A stretch of 64,000 nt of DNA from Deltaproteobacteria bacterium (GTDB lineage: Bacteria; Myxococcota_A; Polyangia; Polyangiales; Polyangiaceae), in the NCBI GenBank assembly GCA_016218915.1, contig JACRCQ010000077.1:124001-188000 (forward strand). Reading direction: 5' to 3'. A program made the position numbers and the translations under genes. The stretch's first letter is position 1; every line of letters starts with the position of its first letter. The notes under the pieces are model-generated. The model saw only the letters and a program-made list of their open reading frames with translations. It ran no database searches and was not told the DNA's origin. Of the stretch, positions 24,508 through 32,723 are shown in pieces.

Positions 24508-25449
24508 TCATTTCCAGCAGAACTGCTGGCGAAGCACGGACTGCATCACCTCGCATCCCCGTCCGCAGCCCGAGCATCCGTCGCATCCGGATGGACGAGC
24601 GTTGCGCACCGCTTGCATTCTCGGCCCCTCCCAGATCTCCCTGATGGATTGGGTGCGGACGTTGCCGCACACCCATGCAGGCACTGCCACGCAACCAGCG
24701 ACATCGCCCTGGGCCAGCAGCGCGATCTGATCGCGTCCCGCAGGACATCCGGACCAGACGGCACCTTCTCGCATGGGATGGAAGTAGCCGAACCAATGGT
24801 TGGTGAAGATCTGCATCTTGCCCGCGAGCAGCTTGCGTGCCTGGACGATGTATTCGGCGAGGGCGACCAGCCCGTCCTGCCCCAGGAAGCCCTCTGCAGA
24901 CATCCTGCCGAGCGGGATCGACGGTTGAAGGTTCCATCCCCGAACCTTGTGCTCGACGCCGAGCCGAGCGATTGCGTCGAGCTCGCCGAAGCTCGCAACA
25001 TCGATCGACGTGATGATGTCCCGCCCTGCCCGCGTGGGCGTGGAGAGCAGCTCCACTGCCTTGTCCCAGGCACCGGAGCCACGCCGCGCATCGTGCACCT
25101 CGCGCATTCCGTCGACGCTCACCATCACCGTGAGCGAGTCGACCCGTGGCAAGGCCTCGATCGCGTCGATCATCGCGCCGCCCATCCAGCCGTTGGTGAT
25201 GACCGCCACGCCCGGAAAGCGGCGGAGCGCCATGGCGAGAAGCTCCTTCCAGTCGTCTCGCAGCGTGAACTCGCCTCCGCTGATGCACAGGTGCTTGACC
25301 TGCAGCTCCGAGAGCTGTTCGAGCACCCGCTCGGCTTCCGCAGTGTCAAGCTCGCCTTCGGCTGGCTGCCCCGCGCTCGCCGCGCAGTGTCTGCAGCGCA
25401 GGTTGCAGCGCATGGTCGAGAGCCACTCTGCGCTGCTGGGAGGCTTCAT
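24508..25449 (-). CDS. Radical SAM protein with SPASM-like C terminus
   Basis: A 313-residue enzyme. The radical SAM cluster motif CNLRCRHC is at about 14-21, followed by the GGE motif (LCISGGEFTLR). The C-terminal part has a Cys-rich region (SGCPAG, CVAVPAWVC, CDGCSGCGRGC) as in SPASM-type auxiliary cluster domains that modify peptides or proteins. The ATG at 25449 overlaps the upstream membrane-protein stop as ATGA, so the two are co-expressed. A PqqD-like protein, the usual peptide-binding partner of such enzymes, is encoded much further on (55926); a link is possible but not shown. Confidence 0.88.
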   Translation of the reverse strand: MKPPSSAEWLSTMRCNLRCRHCAASAGQPAEGELDTAEAERVLEQLSELQVKHLCISGGEFTLRDDWKELLAMALRRFPGVAVITNGWMGGAMIDAIEALPRVDSLTVMVSVDGMREVHDARRGSGAWDKAVELLSTPTRAGRDIITSIDVASFGELDAIARLGVEHKVRGWNLQPSIPLGRMSAEGFLGQDGLVALAEYIVQARKLLAGKMQIFTNHWFGYFHPMREGAVWSGCPAGRDQIALLAQGDVAGCVAVPAWVCGNVRTQSIREIWEGPRMQAVRNARPSGCDGCSGCGRGCEVMQSVLRQQFCWK

Positions 25450-26021
25450 TCTTCGTCGCCCCTCGAAGCTCCGCGCCGTCGCACCAGCACCACGGCGATC
25501 GCTCCCACCAGCAGGATCGTGACCGCGATTCCGATGCGCGTGCCCACAGGCGGAGGCGGCGGCTGCTCCACCGGTGGCGTGGGGCGATCCGCTGAGCCAG
25601 GCGGCGCGGAGGGCGCTGGCAGGACCGCAGAAGGGTAGGGGCGGGTTCGCACCGCTTCTGCCACAGCGCGCCAGGTCGCCGGGCAGGCCTGCTCCAGCCC
25701 TGGCGCTGGATTCGCCGAGAATCGCTCGCCCCCCACGGAAGCACCCGGGGCGCAAGCGCGGGGCACGACCACCACGGGCTCGACCGCTGACCCGCCCTTC
25801 GACCACGACGCCTTCATCTGCGAGCGCTCGGTCTTGATCCCCTCGAACTTGCACCCCTCCTCGGCCGTCGCGGCCTTGAAGCTCTCGAACACGGCCTGCG
25901 CCTGCTCCGCTGTGATCGGTGCGTTGCATCCGTCTGGCTGTCCCGGAGCCGAAGGCTGTTGGGCGAACGCGGTCGCGGGCGCGAGCAGGGCAAGCAAGGC
26001 AGCGATGAGGATTGCGTACAT
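25446..26021 (-). CDS. Signal-peptide protein with C-terminal membrane segment
   Basis: A 191-residue protein. Signal peptide at 1-21 (MYAILIAALLALLAPATAFA), a periplasmic alpha/beta body with two Cys (about 34 and 57), a Pro-rich stretch (about 145-160) and one C-terminal membrane segment with RRR after it (about 163-182). It overlaps the radical SAM gene as ATGA. It may be the substrate or membrane partner of the radical SAM enzyme (inference from coupling alone). Confidence 0.6.
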   Translation of the reverse strand: MYAILIAALLALLAPATAFAQQPSAPGQPDGCNAPITAEQAQAVFESFKAATAEEGCKFEGIKTERSQMKASWSKGGSAVEPVVVVPRACAPGASVGGERFSANPAPGLEQACPATWRAVAEAVRTRPYPSAVLPAPSAPPGSADRPTPPVEQPPPPPVGTRIGIAVTILLVGAIAVVLVRRRGASRGDEE

Positions 26022-26023
26022 GC

Positions 26024-26476
26024 TCACTTCCTTCGGATGTGCAGCGTCTTGTCCACCACGGCGTGGACCGTGCCCGATCGATCGCACAGCTCGATCTTGT
26101 AGATGCGCTCGACGCTCCTGCTGGTCTCGAGGTCGCGACGGATGGAGTCGAGCTCGCCTTGGTCGACGCGGAAGACAGCGTGGAGCGTGGTTCTGCCCGG
26201 GCGTCTGAAGCGTATGGCAGCGGCCTTGTCCCACACGACGTAGTCTCGGCCCAGACGCTTGATCAGCATGAGCATGTAGATCGGGTCGACCGCTCCGTAG
26301 ATGCTTCCGCCAAAGATCGTTCCCACATAATTGCGCGTGCGCAGGGAAAGCGGCAGCTCGATTCGGACCTCGGACCAGTCCGAGGCGATGTGGGTCACGC
26401 GCCCGCCGGTCCCGTAGTACGCGGGGAAGAGGTTGAACGCGAGCCGCCACAAGCGGGTGTAGACGGATTCGGCCAT
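26024..26476 (-). CDS. DUF4442 hotdog-fold protein
   Basis: A 150-residue protein. RNYVGTIFGGSIYGAVDPIY is a hotdog-fold signature of the DUF4442 family, near thioesterases. Its length equals the family domain. The upstream and downstream strands are typical hotdog beta strands (SDWSEVRIELP, TTLHAVFRVD). Substrate is unknown; acyl-CoA-like thioesters are the usual guess. It ends two bases before the next minus-strand start (26021), so it is probably in one transcript with that gene and the radical SAM gene. Confidence 0.75.
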   Translation of the reverse strand: MAESVYTRLWRLAFNLFPAYYGTGGRVTHIASDWSEVRIELPLSLRTRNYVGTIFGGSIYGAVDPIYMLMLIKRLGRDYVVWDKAAAIRFRRPGRTTLHAVFRVDQGELDSIRRDLETSRSVERIYKIELCDRSGTVHAVVDKTLHIRRK

Positions 26477-26535
26477 GCAGTCGCCTTGCGGGCATCCTTG
26501 CCTTTCCCTCGCAATCCGGCAAGCATTGCCCTGTC

Positions 26536-27126
26536 ATGGAACGCTACGAGCAGATTCTCTCGTTCTGGTTCGGGGAGCCTGGGGCGCCACCGCTGCAGAA
26601 CCAAGCCGTCTGGTTCAAGAAGGATCCGGCGTTCGACAAGCAGATCCGCGACTCGTTCGAGGACGACCTGCAGCGAGCGATACGCGGGGAGCTGGACGGT
26701 TGGAGGGTCAGGGCCCGCTCGTGCCTGGCATTCATCGTCCTGCTCGATCAGATGTCGCGAAACATGTACCGCGACACCCCGGGGGCTTTTGCCCAGGACG
26801 CGCTCGCGCTCGAAGCGTGCCTCGCCGGCAGGGCGGCCGGACTCGACTGCGAGCTTCCGCACATGCAGCGCTCGTTCTTCTACATGCCCATGATGCATGC
26901 CGAAGATCTCGAGGTTCAACGAGAGGCGGTGAAGCTGTTCGATGGGCTGGCGAAGAGCGCGCCGCCCGGGCTCGAGCAGGCCTTGCAGCAGGGCGCCGAT
27001 TTCGAGCGGAGACACCACGACATCATCGAACGTTTCGGGCGATACCCGCACCGCAACAAGATCCTCGGACGCACATCCACGCCCGAGGAAGAAGCGTTCC
27101 TCCTGGGGCCTGGGTCGAGTTTCTGA
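26536..27126 (+). CDS. DUF924 family protein
   Basis: A 196-residue protein that matches DUF924 end to end: YEQILSFWFGEPG at the N terminus, VWFKKDPAFDKQIRDSFEDD, IVLLDQMSRNMYRDTPGAFA, FFYMPMMHAEDLEVQ and GRYPHRNKILGR. It is a helical TPR-like protein conserved in many bacteria with no known enzymatic role. The ATG at 26536 begins the family consensus. It is divergent from the DUF4442 gene, 60 bases away. Confidence 0.88.
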   Translation: MERYEQILSFWFGEPGAPPLQNQAVWFKKDPAFDKQIRDSFEDDLQRAIRGELDGWRVRARSCLAFIVLLDQMSRNMYRDTPGAFAQDALALEACLAGRAAGLDCELPHMQRSFFYMPMMHAEDLEVQREAVKLFDGLAKSAPPGLEQALQQGADFERRHHDIIERFGRYPHRNKILGRTSTPEEEAFLLGPGSSF

Positions 27127-27203
27127 GGGCTGTCCGAGGGCTCTTTCTCTTTGCGGGCTATGCCCGTTTTGGTAGATTGCACGAGAATTCGGAGTTGAAC
27201 GAG

Positions 27204-28367
27204 ATGGCCGGTTCGAGAAGCGGTCAGCCACCGGGGCCGGGAGAGGGGCCGGCAAAGACGCCCACGGCGCCCCCCTCGATCCGCCCGCGCTCAGAGCCTG
27301 CGATCGCTCCCATCCCGCCTAACGCCAAGATCTCCGGACGCCAAAGCTCCTCGTGGCGTCTCGCCATGGTCGACTTCTCCCTGGTCGCAGCCTCCCGAAG
27401 AATCGTCGAAGGCGCCCTGTCCGTGGTGCCTGGAGAGACGGTCACGGTGATCGCGGATCGCGAGCGGCTCGATCTCGCGCGAGCGCTTCTGGACGCGGTC
27501 ATGGAGCGCAATGCCCGCGGGCTGCTGGTAGTGCTCGAGGAGATCGGAACGCGCCCGCTGCCAAAGCTGCCCGATCTGGTGGTCTCGCAGCTGCAGCGAT
27601 CGCAGGCGAGCGTGTATCTCGCGGGCTTTGATGCGGGCGAGCGGCAGATGCGCGCCGAGCTCGTCTCGCAGGTGCCCAAGCTCGGCATCCGTCACGCCCA
27701 CATGGTCGGGATCACGCGCAAGTCGCTTTGCACCGGATTCAGCGCAGATCCGCAGCGCATCGCCGATGCGGCTCGATCCGTGCGCACCCGTCTGCGCGCT
27801 GATTCCGTTCTGCGCGCCTTTGGTGCCCTGGGAACCGAGCTGACCGTTCGCTGCCACCCCACGCACAAGTGGGTCGAGCACAGCGGCGTGATTCGCCCGG
27901 GCAAGTGGGAAAACCTTCCCACCGGCGAGATCCTCACTGCTCCCGGTGACGTCAAGGGCGTGTTCAACTGCAACGCCTCGATGAGCGAATCGTTTGGCGA
28001 GCGGTTCGGCTTCCTGCGCGACATGCCCGTGCGGTTCATGATCGAATCCGGATACGTCCGGAACGTGTTCTGCCCCGATAGCCGCCTCGAACGAGAGATC
28101 CGCGCCTGGCTGATGTCCGGAGATCACCTCGACCGCGTCGGGCTCGTCGTGATCGGCACCAACGTGGGCATGCGCGACCCTGTGGGGGAGATCCTCTGCG
28201 ATCAGAACCTGCCCGGCCTGCACATCGGCCTGGGGAGCACCTTCCCGGAGCTGACCGGTGCAGCCTGGAACACGCCGCGTCAGCTGATGCTGGCCTCGGC
28301 GTACACCGATGTTGATCTGGACGGAGCGCCGCTGATCCGATCCGGACGATTCCTGGATCTGAAGTGA
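27204..28367 (+). CDS. M29-like aminopeptidase family protein
   Basis: A 387-residue protein. LPTGEILTAPGDVKGVF carries the Glu of the M29 metal site, and CDQNLPGLHIGLGSTF near the C terminus carries its His. The final M29 His/Asp pair is not obvious: the matching region reads SAYTDVDLDGAPLIRSG. So the fold is M29-like, but activity is uncertain. The ATG at 27204 has a GGAG site; ATG 27366 is an alternative that removes a Pro/Ser-rich N-terminal tail. It overlaps truA as GTGA. Confidence 0.65.
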   Translation: MAGSRSGQPPGPGEGPAKTPTAPPSIRPRSEPAIAPIPPNAKISGRQSSSWRLAMVDFSLVAASRRIVEGALSVVPGETVTVIADRERLDLARALLDAVMERNARGLLVVLEEIGTRPLPKLPDLVVSQLQRSQASVYLAGFDAGERQMRAELVSQVPKLGIRHAHMVGITRKSLCTGFSADPQRIADAARSVRTRLRADSVLRAFGALGTELTVRCHPTHKWVEHSGVIRPGKWENLPTGEILTAPGDVKGVFNCNASMSESFGERFGFLRDMPVRFMIESGYVRNVFCPDSRLEREIRAWLMSGDHLDRVGLVVIGTNVGMRDPVGEILCDQNLPGLHIGLGSTFPELTGAAWNTPRQLMLASAYTDVDLDGAPLIRSGRFLDLK

Positions 28368-29164
28368 CGCTCAGCGCCGAGCCATCGCGACCCTCGGTGC
28401 TGCTGACCGTGGCCTACGACGGAACGCACTTCCACGGGTTTGCGCCGCAGCCAGGGACGCGCACGGTCTACGGGGAGCTGCTGGAGGCTGTCAGAAAGCT
28501 CGATCCTTCGGTGACGGCGCTTCGCGGCGTGAGCCGTACCGATGCCGGAGTGCACGCCTACGGGCAGCGCGTCGCGTTTGACCCGCAGCAGGCGATTCCG
28601 CCTCGCGGCTGGGCGCTGGGGTTGGCGCGTCACCTGCCACCCGATCTGTCGGTGCGGAGCGCAGGGCTCGTGCCTGCGGGCTACGATCCGAGAGGCCACA
28701 GCGTGGCGAAGCATTACCGATACGCGCTCATCCTGGATGTGTGCCGCGATCCGCTTCTCGAACGCACGGCCTGGCGGCTTGCCACGGACTTCGATCTTGA
28801 GCTCGCACGCGAGCAGGCGGCAGCATTGGTGGGCACCCACGACTTTGCAGCGTTTCGTAGCTCAGCGGACATGCGTACCTCGACCGAGCGTACGCTGCAC
28901 GCGGTCACGCTCGAGCGCGCTGCCCACGATGCGCGTCTCGTGCTGATCGATGTCCGCGGCTCGGCTTTCCTTCACAACATGGTCCGGATCATCGCAGGCT
29001 CGCTGGCAGATCTCGGCCGAGGCAGGCTCGCTCCCGGAGCATTTGAGCGCGCCTTCGCGTCAAGAGCGCGTGCGGATCTCGGCATCACCGCGCCACCGCA
29101 AGGGCTGTGCTTGCAGAGCGTGCAGCTGGAGCCGGATGCAGCCGACTCGTGGCCTCGCGCATAG
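28364..29164 (+). CDS. truA: tRNA pseudouridine synthase A
   Basis: A 266-residue enzyme. SRTDAGVHA holds the catalytic Asp, AYDGTHFHGFAPQPG is the start of the conserved core, and FLHNMVRIIAGSLADLG is the typical C-terminal motif. It modifies uridines at positions 38-40 of tRNA anticodon arms. It starts with GTG, overlapping the M29-like gene stop, so the two are translationally coupled. The length fits the family and nothing is missing. Confidence 0.95.
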   Translation: MTLSAEPSRPSVLLTVAYDGTHFHGFAPQPGTRTVYGELLEAVRKLDPSVTALRGVSRTDAGVHAYGQRVAFDPQQAIPPRGWALGLARHLPPDLSVRSAGLVPAGYDPRGHSVAKHYRYALILDVCRDPLLERTAWRLATDFDLELAREQAAALVGTHDFAAFRSSADMRTSTERTLHAVTLERAAHDARLVLIDVRGSAFLHNMVRIIAGSLADLGRGRLAPGAFERAFASRARADLGITAPPQGLCLQSVQLEPDAADSWPRA

Positions 29165-29233
29165 CAGCGCGGCTCGAAAGCCTCGTCCTCTGTGGTCGAC
29201 CTCGAAGTCCGCGGGTGTGATAGAATTCGCGTC

Positions 29234-30610
29234 GTGAAAAGCCTTGTTCGCATTCTCTTCGTTGGCTCCCTTGTGATCGCCACCCCGGCTGCTGCCTGGG
29301 CCGACAACCCGCCCGCTGCGTCCGATGCCGCTGCGTCCGCAGATGCACGACGTATCGCAGGCGCATTCGCCGCCGTTGCTGCCAAGGTCAGCCCGAGCGT
29401 GGTGCAGATCGACGTGTCCGTGCGAGACGAGTCGGCCGCGATCGTGCGCTGGTACAAGGGCGTTCCGAGCGTCGAATCCTCCGTGAAACGAGGCCTCGGC
29501 TCTGGCGTGATCATCTCGGCCGACGGGCACATCCTCACCAACAACCACGTGATCGAAGAAGCTCTGGCGATCAACGTGCGCCTCCCTGACGGAAGGATGA
29601 TGCCGGCCACTGTGGTCGGGCGCGACGTCGGAGCCGACCTTGCCCTGATCAAGGTGGCGGCAACCGGCTTGCAGACAGCCACGTTCGCTGACTCGGATCA
29701 GGCGCGCGTCGGCGAGTGGGTCATGGCCATCGGCTCGCCCTTTGGCCTGGGCCACACCGTCACCATGGGCGTGCTGAGCGCCAAGTCCCGCGGCGGCCTC
29801 GGCGTCAACGCGGTCGAGGACTACCTTCAGACCGATGCGAGCATCAATCCCGGCAACTCAGGCGGTCCCCTGGTCAATCTCGACGGCCACGTGATCGGCA
29901 TCAACGACATGATCGTGGGCCGCGGGCAGGGGATAGGTTTTGCCATCCCCTCCAAGATGGCCAAGCGCGTGGCCGAGCAGCTCGTCAAGAACGGCAAGGT
30001 CAAGCGCGCCTGGATTGGCGTCGGCATGCAGGATCTCACCCCGGAGATTGCCGCGGAGTTCCGAGTCGACGCCGGGTCGGGCACGCTGCTCAACCAGGTC
30101 GTTGCTGGAGGTCCGGCTGAGCGCTCTCGGCTCCAGGCAGGCGACATCGTCGCAGCGATCGCTGGCAAGCCGGTGCACGACGCCCAGGAGCTGATGCGCG
30201 AGGTGCTGAGCCGCGATGTGGGACAGACCGTGCGACTCGAGGTGGTCCGTGGCGGAAAGCGCTACGCCACCGACGTGGTCCTGGCAGAGCGACCAGAGCA
30301 GCCGACCCCGCCGCTGCCCATGCAGCAAGCTGCAGCCCAGGCACCCAACCTCGGGCTGGCGGTCCAGAACGTGGTCGCTGGCCCGCGGCCGCGCCCTGAT
30401 CAGCCTCCCCCGACTGCTGCGCAGGTCGTGGGCGTGATCCCCGGATCTCCGGCGGATCGCGCTGGCCTTCGCGCAGGCGACATCGTGCTGCAAGCCGACG
30501 GAGCCACGCGTCCCGATGCCCAGGCCGTCCTCAAGTCCACCGAAGACGGCCACGTCCTGATGCTCGTCCAGCGTCGCCAGGGGACGTTCTTCGCAGCGAT
30601 CCGACGGTGA
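29234..30610 (+). CDS. HtrA/DegP-type serine protease
   Basis: A 458-residue periplasmic protease. A signal peptide is at 1-23 (ending AAAWA). The catalytic triad is visible: His in TNNHVIEE (near 98), Asp in GADLALIKV (near 131) and Ser in NPGNSGGPLV (near 211). Two PDZ domains follow (about 250-345 and 380-455, for example GPAERSRLQAGDIV and GSPADRAGLRAGDIVLQ). The GTG at 29234 is chosen because it gives the signal peptide directly. It acts in envelope protein quality control. Confidence 0.93.
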   Translation: MKSLVRILFVGSLVIATPAAAWADNPPAASDAAASADARRIAGAFAAVAAKVSPSVVQIDVSVRDESAAIVRWYKGVPSVESSVKRGLGSGVIISADGHILTNNHVIEEALAINVRLPDGRMMPATVVGRDVGADLALIKVAATGLQTATFADSDQARVGEWVMAIGSPFGLGHTVTMGVLSAKSRGGLGVNAVEDYLQTDASINPGNSGGPLVNLDGHVIGINDMIVGRGQGIGFAIPSKMAKRVAEQLVKNGKVKRAWIGVGMQDLTPEIAAEFRVDAGSGTLLNQVVAGGPAERSRLQAGDIVAAIAGKPVHDAQELMREVLSRDVGQTVRLEVVRGGKRYATDVVLAERPEQPTPPLPMQQAAAQAPNLGLAVQNVVAGPRPRPDQPPPTAAQVVGVIPGSPADRAGLRAGDIVLQADGATRPDAQAVLKSTEDGHVLMLVQRRQGTFFAAIRR

Positions 30611-30630
30611 AGTTTTTCCCCGGCTGTGGT

Positions 30631-30653
30631 GAGAACAGCTGTTCTCGCTTTTT
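30631..30653 (+). terminator. Hairpin with T run after htrA, containing GAACAGCTGTTC
   Basis: GAGAACAGCTGTTCTC is a perfect palindrome followed by GC and five T. It lies 21 bases after the htrA stop, so it could be a weak intrinsic terminator (six-base stem, AGCT loop). The core GAAC-N4-GTTC also equals the LexA site pattern known from Gram-positive bacteria, and it lies about 110 bases before the next gene. Both readings are possible. Confidence 0.4.
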
Positions 30654-30748
30654 CCGAAGTCGGGTCGGGTTTGCCCGTCATCCTCGAATCTGACGGGAGA
30701 AACCGAGCTGCGCGCTCCACGGCACGGCCATTGCGTAGTGGGGCGGCC

Positions 30749-32677
30749 ATGCGGTCGAGAGTTGCCAGGAAGGTGGTATGCGCAGCGCTGGCGGGCGCTG
30801 CCCTGCTGTGCGCGTCAGCAGTTCACGCGCAGACCGCGGTCCTGCTCTCGCCGCCCGACGCCTCGGAGATCCGGGAGCTCCGGGTTGCGCACTCCAGCAC
30901 GGGAGATCACGCGTCGCTCTGGTTCAGCCTCAAGCTCTATGGTGGTGCCGACGATGTCTTCGTGGTGGTGCCTGCGCCGGCAGGGGCCAAGGTCGACGTG
31001 AGCACGGACGCCTGGTTCGAAGCGCTGTCCGCAGGCACCAACCTGCGGATCCTGCCCCCGACCAGCGCGCCGACCTGCGGCACCAAGCCAGCGCCCAACA
31101 GCTACGAAACCATCGGCGTAGACTCCCACGTCGAGACCCTTGCGCCGGATCCAGCGGTCGCTGTGCGCACCTTCGCCGAGGTCGTGGTCTGGGCCAAGGG
31201 CGAGGGCCTGGTGTTGACCATGGACCAGACCTCACGGCTGGCTGACCTGGAGGTCCAGGGCAACCGATTCGTGACCGTCCGCTTCCAGCCCCAAGCCGGC
31301 GAGTCCGTGACCCGGACCGTTCGAGTGTCTCCCACGTCCCAACTGACAGCAGTCCCGCTCCTTCTGACTTCTGCGGGCAGCACCCGCGTGCCCACCACGG
31401 TCTGGGCGTTCGCGGCGGGACGCGCCTGGCCAGCGAATCGTCCTGGTTTGATTGTGGACACCGCGAAGCTCCAGTGGTCCCCGAGCGGCAACTCGGCCCA
31501 CAGCAACTACGGCGTCCTTTGGGATTCGATGCTTGCGGCGGCGCAGGGGCACGCATGGATCGTGGACAGCGCCTCGCACGAGGGGCTGTTTCGCAGCACG
31601 CCCTTTGCCGGCGGCACCGACGCAATTCCCGCGATCGGCGCCACCTACTTCGAGCGCGCTGCAGGCTATGGCGACGCATCGTCGGACTACCAGGGATGCG
31701 CTGCACGCTTTGCGGCGCTCGAGTGGAGCCACTCCCGCGTTGCAAAGGCGTGCGGAAGAGGAGATCTCACCACGGTCGACCCGCAAACCGCCCCGGCCTG
31801 CAAGGAAGAGATGGCACCCGGCGAGACCGCTCCGGACGAGCTGCGCTGCGGTAAGATCGCTGATGATCTTGCGATCGCGCTGTCTGCCGCCACACCAGCG
31901 GACACCTGGCTGACGCGCTGGACAGGCTACATTCCCGCGTGGGTGACCCGGGACAGTGAGGCGGTTGAGCTCAAGCCCGGCGCTGCGATCAGCAACGTGC
32001 TGACTTGTTCGACCTACGACAAGGACTGCGGTGCGGACGGCGGGGCAGGTTCCGGGGGTCAGAGCGGCAATCCGAACCAGCCCGACGGTGGCGCAGGAGG
32101 TCCGGGCCAAGGTGGCGCAGGTGGAGCGCCCCCCGGTGGGGGTAGCGGTGCATACGGCGGCTCCACGGGTGGACCTGGGACGGGCAATCCGTATCCTCCG
32201 GAAGAGGATTGCTACGACTGCGGCGGCGGCAGCAACAGCACGGTCTACGCCAGCGGATCGTGCTCGGGCGATTCCTCGAGCTCCTCAGGCAGCAGCGACT
32301 CCTGCTCGGGCAATTCTTCGGATTCAGGGGGGGATTCCTGCTCGAGCTCTTCGGATTCCGGTGGTGATTCCTGCTCCGGCTCCTCGGATTCCGGCGGCGA
32401 TTCCTGCTCGGGTTCCTCGGATTCCGGAGGGGATTCCTGCTCGGGCGACTCCTCGGGATCCGGCGATTCCTGCTCCGGCAGCTCGTCGTCGGGCGGGGGC
32501 GACTCCTGCTCGGGTTCTTCCAGCGGCGGCGGTCAGTCCTGCAGCGGAAGCAGCGGTGGCGGCTCGGACTGCTCGGTTGCCAAAGGACGCTCCGGGCGTC
32601 GTCTACCCCCCCTGTCCGGGGTCACGCTCGGGCTGGTGGCGCTGTTGCTGCCGTTGCGGCGCAGGTTCAAGCGCTGA
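30749..32677 (+). CDS. Exported DUF2330-like protein with Ser/Gly/Cys repeats and C-terminal sorting-like tag
   Basis: A 642-residue protein. A signal peptide is at 1-28 (ending SAVHAQ). The N-terminal region (about 35-380) is beta-rich and resembles DUF2330 proteins (VRTFAEVVVWAKGEG, VFVVVPAPAGAKVDV). From about 425 it turns Gly-rich, then repeats an 11-residue SSDSGGDSCSG-type unit. The end (CSVAKGRSGRRLPPL, then a hydrophobic stretch LVALLLPL, then RRRFKR) has the Cys / hydrophobic / Arg layout of MYXO-CTERM-type tags. It is probably moved to the cell surface. The ATG at 30749 gives the signal peptide. Confidence 0.75.
   Translation: MRSRVARKVVCAALAGAALLCASAVHAQTAVLLSPPDASEIRELRVAHSSTGDHASLWFSLKLYGGADDVFVVVPAPAGAKVDVSTDAWFEALSAGTNLRILPPTSAPTCGTKPAPNSYETIGVDSHVETLAPDPAVAVRTFAEVVVWAKGEGLVLTMDQTSRLADLEVQGNRFVTVRFQPQAGESVTRTVRVSPTSQLTAVPLLLTSAGSTRVPTTVWAFAAGRAWPANRPGLIVDTAKLQWSPSGNSAHSNYGVLWDSMLAAAQGHAWIVDSASHEGLFRSTPFAGGTDAIPAIGATYFERAAGYGDASSDYQGCAARFAALEWSHSRVAKACGRGDLTTVDPQTAPACKEEMAPGETAPDELRCGKIADDLAIALSAATPADTWLTRWTGYIPAWVTRDSEAVELKPGAAISNVLTCSTYDKDCGADGGAGSGGQSGNPNQPDGGAGGPGQGGAGGAPPGGGSGAYGGSTGGPGTGNPYPPEEDCYDCGGGSNSTVYASGSCSGDSSSSSGSSDSCSGNSSDSGGDSCSSSSDSGGDSCSGSSDSGGDSCSGSSDSGGDSCSGDSSGSGDSCSGSSSSGGGDSCSGSSSGGGQSCSGSSGGGSDCSVAKGRSGRRLPPLSGVTLGLVALLLPLRRRFKR
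32261..32573 (+). repeat. Tandem 33-base coding repeat
   Basis: About nine to ten imperfect copies of a 33-base unit encoding SSDSGGDSCSG variants lie inside the preceding gene. The cysteines recur every 11 residues. The third to fifth copies are nearly identical at DNA level, so copy number is likely to vary between strains. Confidence 0.85.
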
Positions 32678-32723
32678 GCAGCCCCCGGTTGCGGCCGCCA
32701 GGCCTGTTCGCTATGCCCCGCGC

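Noticed and set aside
26475..27203. N-terminal extension of the M29-like gene frame
   Set aside because: It overlaps the DUF924 gene in another frame and is Arg-rich without motifs.
32261..32573. Possible CRISPR-like array
   Set aside because: The repeats are in frame and coding, without spacers of constant length.
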